This document shows, piece after piece, positions 21,619 through 34,140 of a DNA stretch of 64,000 nucleotides. A program made the translations under genes and the position numbers. Position 1 is the stretch's first letter. Each line of letters starts with the position of its first letter. Under the pieces are notes generated by a model that did no database searches, was not told the DNA's origin, and saw nothing but the letters and a program-made list of their open reading frames with translations. The stretch is from the NCBI GenBank assembly GCA_018287875.1, contig JAGVVL010000015.1, forward strand, positions 2,542,001 through 2,606,000, in the 5' to 3' direction. The DNA comes from Nigrospora sphaerica (lineage: Eukaryota; Ascomycota; Sordariomycetes; Amphisphaeriales; Apiosporaceae).

Positions 21619-21751
21619 GTAGGTATGAAATCTATACATCTTTTTTTACTGTTCATCTTGTTCTATGCGTCTAATCTTCACCGATGCATCCTTCTATGAC
21701 CCTTGTATAACCTGGATAATACCTGATTCCTACTTTGTCCCCACTCCCGGC

Positions 21752-24700
21752 TCAGGCCTTGGCGGCGGCGGCGAGCACCAGGGTGGCGACGCCGCGACAC
21801 AGCTCGGCGACGCTCTGCTTCTTGAGGATCTGGAAGACGGGAACCTCGACACCAAAGGTCTTAAGGAACCAGTAACGCAGCTCGACGGCGATGAGCGAGT
21901 CGACGCCGACGGCGTAGGCGGGCTGGCCGACGTCGACGGCCTCGGGCTCGAGTGAGAGCGACTTGCTCAGCTTGGCGAGCAGCGCGGCGACGACGATGTG
22001 GCCGGCGGCAGCGAGGGCGGCGACGCCGCTGGCCTCGCCCCCGGCGGCCGTGTGCGCCTCGAGGAGGAGCGCGATGTGGTCCACGGCGGCGGCGCCGGCG
22101 TCGCCTCCGACGGCTCCGCCGCGGCCGCGGCCGGCGATGGCCTTGGCCTCGGCCTGGCCGAGCCGTAGGAGGTGGCGCATCAGGGGCTTGCCGAGCCAGT
22201 GCAGCACGCCGTCCTGCCAGAGGCGGTAGAGGTGGGCGGGCCGGTCGTGCACGTTGATGACCTGGGCGCCGAGGCCGCCGTGGGCGCGGTTGTCGTAGGC
22301 CGGGTCGCAGAGCACGTCGAGGATCGACGTTACCTGGGGGATGGTCATGCCGCCGAGGCCGGCACGCAGGGTTCGCGTGACGTCGGCGAAGTTGTCGTTG
22401 GCCCAGCCGGCCTCGAGGATGAGGGTGAGGTCGAAGGCGACGCCCGGCAGGCCGGCGGCCGCGCGCGCGCGCGCGAGCCCGTCCTCGAACGTGTTGCCGG
22501 CCGCGTAGTTGCACTGCGCCGGGTTGCCGATAACTCCGCTCATGGACGAGAGGAAGACGAGGAAGTCGAGGCCCTCGCGCGGCAGCAGCTCGTGCAGGTT
22601 CTGCGAGCCCTGGTACTTGGGCGCCAGCGCCCGCGCGAACTGCGCCGCCGTCATCTTGGCGAGCATGTCGTCGTCGAGCACCATGGCCGCCTGGATGCAG
22701 CCGCGGATGGGCGGCAGCGCCTGTACCGCCGGGCTCGTAAGCACCGCCGCCAGCGCCGCGCGGTCGGCGATGTCGCACGCCGGCGCCACCACGACGGCGC
22801 CCTGCGCGCGCATACCGGCCAGGAAGTCGGCGGCGTCGGGCCGCCCGGCCTCGCCCTTGGACGACAGCAGCACGAAATTGCGGGCGCCGCGGCCGAACAT
22901 CCACTTAACCGTCTCGCGGCCCAGGCCTCCCAGACCGCCGCTGATGAGGTACGTGGCCTCGCCGGCGCCGCCCAGCTGGTAGGCAGCGCGCCGCGCCGGC
23001 CGGTACGTGACCGTGTCGCCCTGGGCGCCGGCGCTAAAGTCGACGACGGCTTTACCGGCCATGCGGCCCGCCTGCAGCGCGCGCAGGGGCTCCTCGACGC
23101 GCGAGGGCGGCACCACGGTCAGCGGCTTGGGCGTGCCGTCCGTCTTGAGCTGCGGGTGCTGCTCGAAGAGGGCGACGACGTCACGCAACAGCCGCTTGAA
23201 GCGCGGCTGGTCATCCTGGTACATGATGGAGATATCGACGGCGGCGAAGCTCACGTTCTTTTGGAAGTGGCCCATGGGCAGCGTGTGGTTGGCGAGGATG
23301 TCGGCCTTGCCGATGTCGAGGAAGCGGCCGAAGGGGGCGACGCAGCGCCACGACTGTTGCAGCAGCTCGCCGCCCAGCGAGTTGAGCACGACGTCGACGC
23401 CGCGCCCGCCCGTCGCGTGCATGACGTCGGCCGCGAACGAGGCGTCGCGGCTGTGGAAAATGTGGTCGTCGGTGAGCCCGTACGTCTCGCGCAGCAGCTG
23501 CCGCTTGGCCGCGCTGCCGACCGTCACGTAGATGTCGCCGGGGCTGAGGCCGCGGAGCCGGGCCAGCTGGATGGCGGCCTGGCCGACGGCGCCGGCGCCG
23601 GCGTGGATCAGCACCGTGTCGCCGGCGCGCAGCCGCGCCACCCAGTCAAAGGCGTAGACGACGGTGCTCCAGACGGTCGGCACCGTGGCCGCCGCGTGCC
23701 ACGCCATGCCGGCCGGGATGCGCTCCGTCGACAGCTCGGGCGTGCGGATGCGGGTGCCGACGCAGCCGCCCGAGTGGAAGTACAGCACACCGTCGCCCGG
23801 CTGCAGCTCGCAGCCGGCGCCGGCGCGCGTCACCACGCCGGCGCCGTCGAGGCCGAAGCCGGCGCCCGGCACCTGGCCCAGTGCTATCATGACGTCCTTG
23901 AAGTTGAGACTGGCCGCCTTTACCTCAATCTCGACCTCGCCGGCCGCCAGTGGTGCCTCGGTCACGGCCGGGTCCGTCTCGGCATAGTAGAGCGTGTCGA
24001 GCAGGCCCGGCTGCTCGATGGTCAGCTGGAAGTGCGGCTTGGCGGCGCCGGCGGCACCGAAGGTGTAGGAGACGGGTGCCGGCGTCTGGGCGGCCGCGCC
24101 TACGGCCCGGTTCAGCGCCTTCTGCGGTACGATGCGCGGGATGTGCACGAGGCCGTCCTTGACGGCGTACTCGGACTCGGTCTCGGTCGGGTGCCCGCCG
24201 CGGCGCCGGTGCATCTCGCTGAGCACGCGCACGACGTGCGCCGCGTTGGCCGCCTGCGCCCCGGCGTCCTCGAGGCTCAGGTTCACGAAGCTCTGGTCGC
24301 CGCGCTCCGAGCAGACGGCGCGGCCGAAGCCCACGGCCATGTCGGCGGCCGCGTTCTGCGCCGACGGCCCGCCGCCGCACGTCAGCCACAGCACGTACTT
24401 GGCCCCCGTGCTCGCCTTCTTGATGGCCACGAAGGCCCGGTCGTGCGTGGCCGTGATGGCGCCCAGCATGCACTGGTCGAGCTCGAGGAGACTGATGATG
24501 CGCGTCTCGTCGGTCGCCTCCCAGCCGTCGGCGGCCGCCTCGTCCAACGTGAGGATGGCCGGCGGCGCCGCCCAGGGGACGCTGGCCAGGCCCTCCTGCA
24601 GGGCCGCGGCGAAGGCCGTCTGCGCCGGCGACGCCGGGTTGAGCAAGAGAGTCCAGGCCTCGGCGGCGGTAGCATCATCCTCGGGTCGCGTCTCAGCCGG

Positions 24701-27700
24701 CGCCGTACTCACCAGCAGTGACACGCGGTGATGCGGTTTCTCCTCGTGGTCGCGGAAGACCATCTCGACACCACCGGCAAAACCGGCCTCGCGCAGGACA
24801 ACACCCCACTGCTTCTCCGTCAGGATGGGCCCTTGGTCAAGGTCGTGACGGTACTCCTCGCCGCGTTCGGACCACCAGTGGCCGTCTCGCATCCACCAGC
24901 CGGGCAGGAGGCCGAAGATGATTGCGTCGCGGATGTTATCGAGCACCGTCGTCTCGGCCAGGATCAGCTTGCCACCGGGCCGCAGCAGCCGGCGCAGCCA
25001 ACCCGACGTCTTGATGACGTCGGAGACGGTGTGCAGGCAGTTGCCCGCCATGATGACGTCGTACGAGCCCTCCTCGAAGCCCTGCTGCATGGGGTCCTGC
25101 TCGAGGTCAAGCCGGGCGAAGCGCATGTGCTTCTCGACATGGCTGAAGCGCGCGCGCGCCCGCTCGAAAAAGGCAGCCGACACGTCCGTGTACGCGTACT
25201 CGGCAAACCGCACCATGGCCTCGCCCTCCTCGCCCTCCTCGTCCACGAGGAAGGGGATGATCTTGCCCGTGCTGCTGCCCGTGCCCGCGCCCACCTCGAG
25301 GATGCGCAGCTGCGGGTTGGCGTGCGACAGCATGTTGATGTAGGCACCGACCTTGCGGTAGTTGCGCGACCAGACGTCCGAATTGTAAAAGTCTGCATTG
25401 TTGTCTCTCGTTAGTGATGCGGCTGTATAAGAAGGGAGATGAGGGTATCCGAGGGAGGGGGCTAGGAAAAGGGGAAGGGAGTATTAAAAGAGGGAGGGAG
25501 TACAAAATAGTAGGGGGAGTACAGAAAGGAGTGGGGAGTATGAAACGGGGAGGGGTTCATGAAAAAGGGGGAAAAGGTTTCTTACCATCCGCCAGGTGGC
25601 CCTCAAACACAATCTGCAGCGCGTTCTCGGCGCCCGTCAGGATCTGGTACAGGTGCTCGCCCGCCTTCTTAACTAGGCGCTGCGTGGGCTCGAGGTCGGC
25701 CTCGGCGAGTACATCGTCGATGGAGAGGTGGCCGAGGCCGCGCGAGGCCAGCGTGTACTGGTCACGGTCGCGGCGTATGCGGCGCAGGAAGTCTACGTAG
25801 CGCGTGAGGTGCTTGTCGAAGGTGGCCGGGCCCTCGCGGTCGATGCGCTCGAGCACGCCCTCGATGAAGTGCAGCGCGATGGCATCGCCGCGGTCCACCA
25901 CCTCGGCCGGCGGCGGCGAAAACGAGGCGTCGCCGGCAAAGGTGCGCACCAGCAGCGCCTGCGTCTCGGCCGCGTCGAGCAGCGCCAGGTCCGGCTGGAA
26001 GTCGATGCCGTACGAGAGCCGCGCCGCGCCGTCCTCGGCGCTGACGTCCTGGGCGTCGGCATCGGCGCCGCCGTCCTCTGCCCCCGCGCGCCCCTGCGCC
26101 ACGACGGTGCCGCGCTCGCCCCGGGCCACAACGGCCGGGCCGCCGGCATCATCACCGTCGGCAAAGACGGCGGCAACGTCCCACTCGAACTCGCGCAGCG
26201 TCCGCGTCGTCTCGCGCGCCGCCACCTTGAGCGTTGGGTTCGCGTCGGCGCCGGCGGCGAACAGGCGGTGCGAGACCCAGAGCTCGCGCAGGTGGGTGAA
26301 CATGAGGGTCGGGATGGGCTGCCAGCCGCCCATGGACAGCGAGACGAAACCAAGGTGGAAGACGCCGTCGAGGGCGGTCGGGTGCACGACGCAGGGGTCC
26401 TCGGCGGCGTAGGGCAGCGTGGCGGCGTAGGCGCGCGTGCGCAGCGTCGCCGAGGCGTGGCCCTCACGGTCGTAGCGCACGCCGCGCAGCGTCTGGAAGT
26501 AGGGCCCGAAGTTGAAGCCCGACTTGCGCGCCAGGTTCTGGTAGAGCTGCGCGTGGTCGACGCCGAGCGAGCACGCGCGCGCGTCCTCGGCCTGCTGTTG
26601 CGCCGCCGCCGTCGCAAACCGCGCGCGTCGGCCGGCGTCGCCGGCGTCGTCGGCGGCCCCGAGGAGCTCGAGCTGTATGCTTCCGTACGCGCACTCGTGC
26701 CACTCGTCGCCCTCGTTGCCGAAGACGCGCCAGTCGTACCACGTCGTGGCCGCCGCCCGGTCGCCCGCCGCCGATGTCGTGCTGCGCCGCGGCCGCAGGT
26801 AGATCTTGGCCTCGACGCCGTGCTCCGAGTCGTTGACGGGGATCGAGCGCAGGAAGCGCACGTTCTCCAGCTTGTAGCCGCTGATGCGGTCCTCGAGCTC
26901 CCGCCCCGCCAACTGCCGGACCGCCTCGATCGCCATGACCAGCATGCCCGACCCCGGGTAGATGGCCGACTTGTTGAGCGCGTGATCGAGGATCCAGGGG
27001 TTCTCGGCGTGGCGGATCGGGTGCCGCCACGACATCTCGGCCGCGTTCCAGTCCCGGTCCCGGATGCCCAGCAGCCCGTGGCGCCGGAAGGGCCGCGACG
27101 AGTACGCCCGGCTGAGCCGGCTCTCATCCCAGTAGAGCTCGGCCCGGCTGAAGGGATAGGCCGGTAGGTCGACCAGGGCCCGGGGCGGGCGCGAGCTCGC
27201 GGGGTCCTTGGCCGCCTCGTTCGCCTTGGTCAGGTCGATGTCCATGCCGCTGGTCCACAGGTGGCCGATGGTCTCAAGGACTGACCGCGCCTCGTCCTGC
27301 TTAGTCCCCTGCAGCACGCTCGCAAACCGCCAGCGGCCGTTCTCGGGCCCGAGTACGGGCTCCAGGCTGTCCTTGACCGGCCGGCGGAGCGCCGACTGCG
27401 GGCCGATCTCGACGATGAAGTGGCGTCCCGACGCGGCCTGCTTCGCGTCGCCGCCGACCAAGGCCGCCATGGCGGACGAAAAGAGCACGGGGGACAACAG
27501 GTTCTCCACCCAGTACTCGGCCGTACGCAGCGGCGCGAGGTCCAGTAGGCCGCCCTTGGTGGAGGAGTAGAATTGGATAGGGTGCGGAAGCTCCTCGGCG
27601 GGCTTCCGGATGTCGCGGATGGCGGCGAGATACTCGGGGGCGCCGTCGCGCAGGGCATCGGAGTGGTAGCCGATGGGCACTGGCAGCTTGCGCGCAAAGA

Positions 27701-30164
27701 TCTCACGCTCGTCGAGCCGGTCGAAGAGGCTGTCGAGGGCGTCCACGGGGCCCGACAGCGTCACGTTGACGGGGCTGTTCACGCACGCCACCGATACGGC
27801 GGGCGCGTCGGCGAGGTACTCTTGAACGGCCTCGGGGCCCAGGCCGACCGACATCATGGTGGTGGGCACGCGATTGGGGTCGGCGACCTGCTTGCCGGCA
27901 ACGAGGCCGCGCATGTAGGCGATCTTCCAGGCGCTCTCGCGGTCGAAGGCGCCGGCACAGTAGGCGGCGGCGACCTCGCCCGACGAGTGGCCGCACACGG
28001 CGGCGGGTGCGATTCCCCAGCAGCGCAGCAGGTCGACGAGGGCTACCTGGACGGCCGTGCTGAGCGGCTGCGCCAAGGCCGGCTCGCCGATACGGCTGCC
28101 GGCGTCGTGCGCCCGCGCGAGCTCCGCCAGCACCGACCAGTCGCTCCCCAGCGTCTTGAGGTACGCGTCGCACGCCGCCAGGCTCTCGCTGACGACAGGG
28201 TACGCCGCCGCGAGCCGGCATCCCATGCCCGCGAACTGCGCGCCCTGGCCCGTGAAGACGAAGGACAGCGCCGGCACGTTGGAGCTCACGCTCAGAACGC
28301 TGGGTGCGAGCCCCCCGGCGAGCCCCTGGCGCCCCATTTCGGGGATCGAGGTGCCGAGGGCGAAGGACCGGAACTTGAGCCGCGACCGTCGCGCCGAGAG
28401 CGTGTGCGCCAGATCTGACAGGTACTCTGGCGTCTGCGCCTCCCGGGGCAGCGCCGCCAGGAAGCTCTCGAGCGCCTCAGCCTGCCGCTGGGGCCCGCGC
28501 TGGTCACCCGCCGAAAAGGGGAGAACAATGGGCACGGGGTCTTTCGACGTTGCGGCCGGCGCCGCCTCGTCCGCGCTGCCGGACAGCAGCGTCCGCCCGT
28601 CAGCCGACCGGTACAGACCCCGGAGGCCCCGCGTGCGCAGGTAGTTGCCGGCGTCGTCGAGGATCACGTGGGCGTTGGAGCCGCCGTAGCCGAAGGAGCT
28701 CACCGAGGCGCGGCGGACGCCCGAGGGCGGCACGGGCCAGGGGACCGGCGCCGACGGGAATCGGATCTGCAACGCGGCCGTGTCGATGGCCGGGTTGGCC
28801 TTTTCGAAGTTGGCGATGGGCGGGATGACGGCTTTCTCGAGGGCCAGGATCGACTTGATGACGCCGGCGATGCCGCTGGCACCCTCGAGGTGGCCGATGT
28901 TGGACTTGACGGAGCCAATCCACACGGCGTGGTCCGCCTGCCCGCGGAAGGCCTCGCCGATGGCCGCCGCCTCGATGGGGTCGCCCACGGGCGTGCCGGT
29001 GCCGTGCGCCTCAACGTAGTCGGTCTCGCTCCGGCTGAGGCCCGCCGCCTCGTACGTGCGCCGGATCAGGTCCTTCTGTGCCTGCGGGCTGGGCTGGGTG
29101 ATGACGGGCGTCTTGCCGTCTTGGTTGGCGCCCGAGGCGCGCACGACGGCGCGCACGACGTCGCCGTCGCGGAGCGCCAGGTCAAGCGGCTTGAGCAGGA
29201 GGAAGCCGTAGCCCTCGCCGCGTCCGTAGCCGTTGGCCTTGTGGTCGAAGCTGTAGGAGCAGCCGTCGGGCGACAGGAAGCCGCCGTTGCTGAGGGCGAG
29301 TGCCTGACACTCGGGCGTTAGGAACGTGTTGGAGCCGCACACCAGACTCATGGTCGACTCGCCCCGCAGTAGGCTCTGGCAACCGAGGTGGAAGGCGTAC
29401 AGGCCCGACGAACAGGCCGTATCGACCGTCAGACTGGGGCCCGACAGGTCGAAGAAGTGGCTCAGCCGGTTCGACAGCATCGAAGAGCCCGAGCCCGTTG
29501 CCTGATACGGCGACTGGTACTCAAAGTCGCGGGCCGTGATGGCCTCGTGATCCCGCACGAACGAGGCGGCATAGACGGAGGTGTTGGATCCAGCCACTGC
29601 CTCCATTGGTATGCCGGCTGGGGAGACGCCATTGTTAGATTACGTGTACCGGACTCGCCCAACGCGTCGGTGGCATCTGGGGAAGGAGCGGCCTTACCGT
29701 TCTCGAAAGTGCGATATGCGCCCTCAAGCAGACCCCTCTGCTGTGCGTCCATCACCGAGGCTTCCGCAGGGGAGATGTTGAAAAAGGGCGCGTCAAAAGA
29801 GCGAGGGTCCTCCTCCATGAAATGCGCCGCACGAATGCGTAACTACCCAAGTTAGTATCCAAGTCCTTCCTCGGCCTGTGGATGGCCTTCGTGCAAGCAT
29901 CCACGTACGCTGTCCAGCCGCGCCGGGTCCGGGTGGTAGAATGCTACAAACCCGCCCCCTGGTTAGCACGCGTTTTTCCCTAGGTCCATGTGGTGTTTTT
30001 TATCGAGACTCACCATCTATGTTGAAGCGGGAGGGTGGGACCTCCTTCACGACATTCTTCTTGCTGTGCATCAACTCCCAGAAAGCCTGTGGCGAGATGG
30101 CCTCGCCCGGAAATTTTAAGTTGATGCCAATAATGGCGATGGGAGCAATCTTGTCGGACTCCAT
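21752..30164 (-). CDS. Highly reducing polyketide synthase (KS-AT-DH-cMT-ER-KR-ACP)
   Basis: Five exons on the minus strand (30164-30014, 29943-29909, 29842-29698, 29617-25586, 25392-21752) join in frame to 2667 residues. An ATG at 30203 would add 13 residues. KS: DTACSSG with Cys179, EAHGTGT His315, SNIGH His353. AT: GHSSGE with Ser655. [10 protein letters not shown] with His989. C-methyltransferase: [10 protein letters not shown] with its SAM loop at about 1487-1493. [13 protein letters not shown] and the NADPH loop HAGAGAVG at about 2051-2058. [10 protein letters not shown] at about 2272-2279 and CNYAAGN with Tyr2417. ACP: GVDSL with Ser2620. All catalytic residues are present, so each module should work. 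There is no thioesterase or reductase domain at the end. It would use acetyl/malonyl-CoA, SAM and NADPH in the cytosol. Confidence 0.95.
25393..25585 (-). other. PKS intron 4, purine-rich
   Basis: The 193-bp intron lies between the DH part and the C-methyltransferase core. Its plus strand is rich in GGGAG and GGAGTA units, making the transcript strongly pyrimidine-rich. Donor GTAAGA and acceptor TGCAG are good. It is much longer than the other three PKS introns (about 70-80 bases). Confidence 0.8.
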
Positions 30165-31623
30165 CTCTACTATACGGAAATAATGGATAGGAGGAAGGGG
30201 CACAGGAAGAGAAGAGGGTAGGTTGCAGTCAGGGTATTCGCATATGCAACTGGCTAGAAAACACCAGGATAGACGCCTCGCTTTGATGAGGCTCGGTGTG
30301 TCGATATATAAGGGGCGGGCAAGACTCTAGATGTTATCTGTATGGCTATAGAGCACGTTTCCTAGCCTCAGTCGGGCGCCCTACGGCGTTATCCAGCCCA
30401 GCCCTTGCCGTGGTCGGTACCTAGAGCTTTCGACGTATACCGCCCTGACCGTTTTCAGGAGCCGTCTGAGGACCTCTACCGTATTTCTGAGGCTTTTCCC
30501 AGGGTCGCGTACGCCGAGAGATCCTGGGGAGCCCCAAGATGTCAGGAATGGGGATGTGAACGGGCCCGAAGTGGACCAAAAGTGGGCTTGAAGGGCAAGT
30601 CTGTGGTGGTGTTATTGACCAGCACCGAGAGGTCTGACCGAGCCCAGGCAAGCGTATGATGACGACAACGAAGCCATCATACCAGCCGCTCCATCAGTCG
30701 CCGCACAATCACTTGGTGTTTTTAAACTTTATGGCTGACAGGTCTTGAGCGGTCCGGGGTTTTGGCCTCAGTGGGTCGGTGATCAGGGGGCTCCTTGGGA
30801 GGCGCCCCCTTAACCCAGGGCGAGTCCAGGGTGTGCTTGCCTGCGAATGGATTGGTCCGGAGGCGGCAGTAATCGGCATCTTCCGCACCTCCGCGACCCT
30901 GCCGTGTACACGTTTCGGGGGTATACTGACCGCCAAGCTTATATGCGCGTCAACTGCCGGGCCAACCTCGAGCGCTAAACAGTGATTCTAATAGATACAC
31001 CCCATAGCGTTGTGGGTCTGAACAGCCCTCCAGCTGTCTTCAGGGTCCTTTGGCCCACTGCACGTTGGCTTATTCGGTAAGGAACCTTAGGAAGTGTCAT
31101 GGATGCGACGCCGGTGGAGACGTGGAGGCAGCGAAAAACGGGGGCTTCCATCCTGAAGCTGGGAAGCGGCCAATCGTCATCAGAGCCGAATTCCGTTCCC
31201 CTACGTTAAGGTTGGTTGGCTGACAGATTGACGGTGGCTACGTGCATGTATATACTGAGGACCTAGTGAGCATAGAGGTGCATTAGAGCTGGGATTATAC
31301 TGCATGCAGTCACCTTATCCACTGGCTTACAGAGTAGCTTTGCGCGGCCTCCAGCCAGCAAGACAAGACGAGTGGTTGTCTGGACTCCTTGTGTGGCCCC
31401 CGCGATAGGGGCGTGTTACGGAACCCGTTACGGTATCCCTCACTATAGCCACACCCTCTTCCACCGTTGGCAAACACAACGTCTCCTCATCCATCGAGAG
31501 CACCTTGCGAGCCCGTTGAGATAAATATGAAGTTGAAGTAAACGGCGAGGCCCGCCATAGGAGACACTCCGCCGCCCATCACCAACGTCCCCATCCCAAG
31601 GCAGCCGAACCGCCTGTCCCAGC
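30165..31623. promoter_or_regulatory. Divergent promoter of PKS and P450
   Basis: This 1.46-kb spacer separates the start codons of the PKS (minus) and the CYP52-like P450 (plus). A TATATAAG-type box at 30303-30310 is about 140 bases from the PKS start. GTATATAC near 31245 lies about 380 bases before the P450. No conserved gene is seen inside. Joint regulation of the two genes is inferred. Confidence 0.5.
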
Positions 31624-33769
31624 ATGGAACTGGACTTTGATCTCGGCTACGGCGATAGCCGTCTTGCGCGCTACCTCTTCCTCCTCGTCATCGTGCTCGT
31701 TCCGGCCCTTTTGCTGCGGGGGAAGAGCGCAAAAAAAGGCACGGCTGGTGCACCGTGTGCAACCCCCGTGCCATATCGTCTGCCCTTCGGTACATTATCC
31801 ATCTACCAAACTATCTGGTAGGCGCGGCCCAAGCTAACCGGCAGCCGTATAACAAACAGGTCTTGACCTGGCCTATGATGTCGTCAAGCGCTTTGGGGAC
31901 CACTCGTTCCTCGACTACGCCAAGGACCATCTGCTCAATGTGCCTGGCCGCACCGTGGAGATTAACCTGCTCGGGAATCCCATTGTACTGACGGACAGGC
32001 GGGAGAACATCAAAGCCATCCAGCAGGACCAGTTTGCCGATTTCGCCAAGGGCCAGGTCCCCCACGATGTTTTCCAGAGCATTCTTGGAGACTCTGTGTT
32101 CACCTGTAAGACCTTGCCCGGTCCCGAGGATGGCTGCCGTACGGGCCCGAGAGGTGTCTAACAGAGCAACTAGCTGATGGCCCGCTGTGGAAGAGCAGCC
32201 GCTTGCAGCTGGACCCCCATGTGAGTGCTCCGCGATCAAGAATGGGAGGCCGGGATAGGAGTTAACGAGGGCAGGTCTCCCGACTTCGCCCAGACGACCA
32301 ACCCGTCTCCGAGCTTCACGTCCAGAACATGCTCAAACTGCTCCGCAAAGGTGGCAAAGATGGTGTGCCCGTTTACGACTTCATAGACCGGCTCCAGCTT
32401 GACATAGTCACTGAGGTGTTCCTGGGCGAGTCCGCGCGCTCTCTGGAGGCCGACGACCTGCCGTTTCGCGATGCCATGGAGACGCTGCTCCAGGTGAACA
32501 CCATGCGCTTGCCGTTTGGGTAGGTTGGCTCAGACCGTGGCCGACGGAGCGACAGCAGCCGTCGTCCTCGCCGCCGATGAAGAAGCCGAGGAAAGAACAG
32601 AAGCTGACCCGTGGCGAGTACGCAGTCGCCTGGCCAATCTTGTCCCGGACTGGCTCCTGGCCCCCAAGGCCTTCCGGGAGTTGAACAGGTACATCGACGC
32701 ACTGATTGACAAGACGCTGGCGCATCCCGCCAACCAGGGCGAGGAGTGGAAGTCGGACAAGGAGCTGAACCTCGTGGAGGACTTGGTGAAGCAGCATCCC
32801 AACGACCGCATGGTAAGCGTTTTCGTGTGCCTCTTGGCGGCAATGAGCCAAGGGCCTCCGTTGACAGTTCCATCTTGCAGTTTATCCGCGGCCAACTCGT
32901 CGCCGTTCTGATGGCAGCCAAAGACCCGGCCGCCCTTTTGATTACATGGGCCATTTATGAACTCGCACGCCAGCCTCAGCTCATCAAGGAGCTTCAAGCC
33001 GAGATACAGGAACAGTACGCCATTCGTGCCTTTTCCCTCATCCCCCCTTCGCACATCATATCGTGGTATGGAATAGCCAATCCTGACCACACGTTTTAGC
33101 ATTGGCCTCGACACGCTGCCTGACCCCGAGAAGCTGAACCGTCTCACGAAACTGCAAAACGTCGTCAAGGAAACCATCAGGATGTATCACCCCCTGGGCC
33201 TCAACGTGCGGGAGGCTCGCAACGACGCTACACTGCCCGTTGGCGGCGGCCCGGACGGGACGCTGCCCGTCTCGGTCTTCAAAGGGCAACTCATGCGTAC
33301 GTTTTCCCTCCCGTCCCCTCAATCCGCTCCTCCCCCCCCCCCCACCTCCCACGATCAACCACGACGTCACAACACGCGACGGCGAAGGGACGACTTTGCG
33401 TCCGCCCGGGCTAACCCTCTTCTTTTCCCTGGGCGCGCAGTCTACTCGGTGGCGGGCCTCCAGCGGAGCGAGGCGATTCACGGGCCCGATGCGGCGACGT
33501 GGAACCCGGCACGGTGGGAGACGTACGTGCCACAGCCGGGCGAGTATCTGCCTTTCAGCCTGGGGCCGCGGCAGTGCCCCGGCCGCGTCTTCGGCCAGTT
33601 CCAGATCCACTACACGCTGGCGCGTCTGCTGCAGGAATTCGACACCATCCGCTGGTGCGGCTACGGCACCGGCAACCCCGCCGACGACCGGGAGCCCATG
33701 AAGATCAAGCTCGAGCTCAATTGCAAGTGCGCCTCGCCGGTCGTCTGCGAGTTCGTGCCTCGGGCGTGA
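31624..33769 (+). CDS. Cytochrome P450 monooxygenase, CYP52-like
   Basis: Eight exons (31624-31789, 31860-32105, 32174-32220, 32275-32519, 32626-32812, 32881-33014, 33100-33296, 33441-33769) give 516 residues. An N-terminal membrane anchor (YLFLLVIVLVPALLL) is followed by the hinge and a CYP52-type block FGDHSFLDYAKDHLL. The K-helix ETIR is at 366-369 and the heme loop FSLGPRQCPG has Cys453. In the I-helix the usual A-G-x-D-T reads A-A-K-D-P: Pro313 stands where the oxygen-activating Thr is expected. CYP52 and relatives hydroxylate ends of fatty chains and alkanes, so terminal oxidation of the polyketide chain is a reasonable guess. The last intron (144 bases) is in frame without a stop. Divergent from the PKS. 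Confidence 0.88.
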
Positions 33770-34140
33770 GGAGGCGCGGTTAGGAAAGGGGGAGAGGAGT
33801 TGGGTGGTTGGGAAAGGGAGGTGGTATTTTGCCCCCGCGCAGCCCTCTGACTATCCATAGTGAGGCTGAAGTGATCGGTACACGGGAGCATCCACCGCGA
33901 GGCACGCCCCATCAAGGGGTGCTACACTCCTATACCATTAGGTGACGGGATTCTGCGCCGACTAGGCTCGACCTCAGGAACGGCGCCTGCTCTCCTAAAC
34001 CTAGATTGATTCGAGAAGTTTGGCATGGAACCTTCCGGTCGAGGCCCCCCTTTGAAACCGGCATTGTTCTGTTGTATAAGATATATAAAACGTACCTATT
34101 TCAGCCTGCCGTGATCCTACCAATATCAAAAGACCGCTGA
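33770..34140. other. Intergenic, 371 bp
   Basis: Spacer between the P450 and the NmrA-like relic. Nothing is recognised. Confidence 0.5.

Larger units (their letters stand above)
13393..33769. other. Highly reducing PKS biosynthetic gene cluster
   Basis: Six biosynthetic genes lie side by side: P450 (+), SDR (-), SDR (+), O-methyltransferase (+), HR-PKS (-), P450 (+). They are flanked by decayed genes and then by housekeeping genes. Two divergent pairs (SDR/SDR and PKS/P450) share promoters, which favours co-regulation. The chain made by the PKS would be reduced and may carry SAM-derived methyl branches, with later oxidation, ketone reduction or alcohol oxidation and O-methylation. No transporter, Zn2Cys6 regulator, thioesterase or resistance gene is present between the borders. 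I could not match the gene combination to a known product. Confidence 0.85.

Noticed and set aside
22172..24721. 849-codon open frame antisense to the PKS
   Set aside because: It mirrors the GC-rich codons of the real PKS strand, is dominated by Arg/Gly/Ala/His, and has no family features.
25728..27167. 479-codon open frame antisense to the PKS DH region
   Set aside because: Same reason: a shadow of biased third-position GC on the coding strand.
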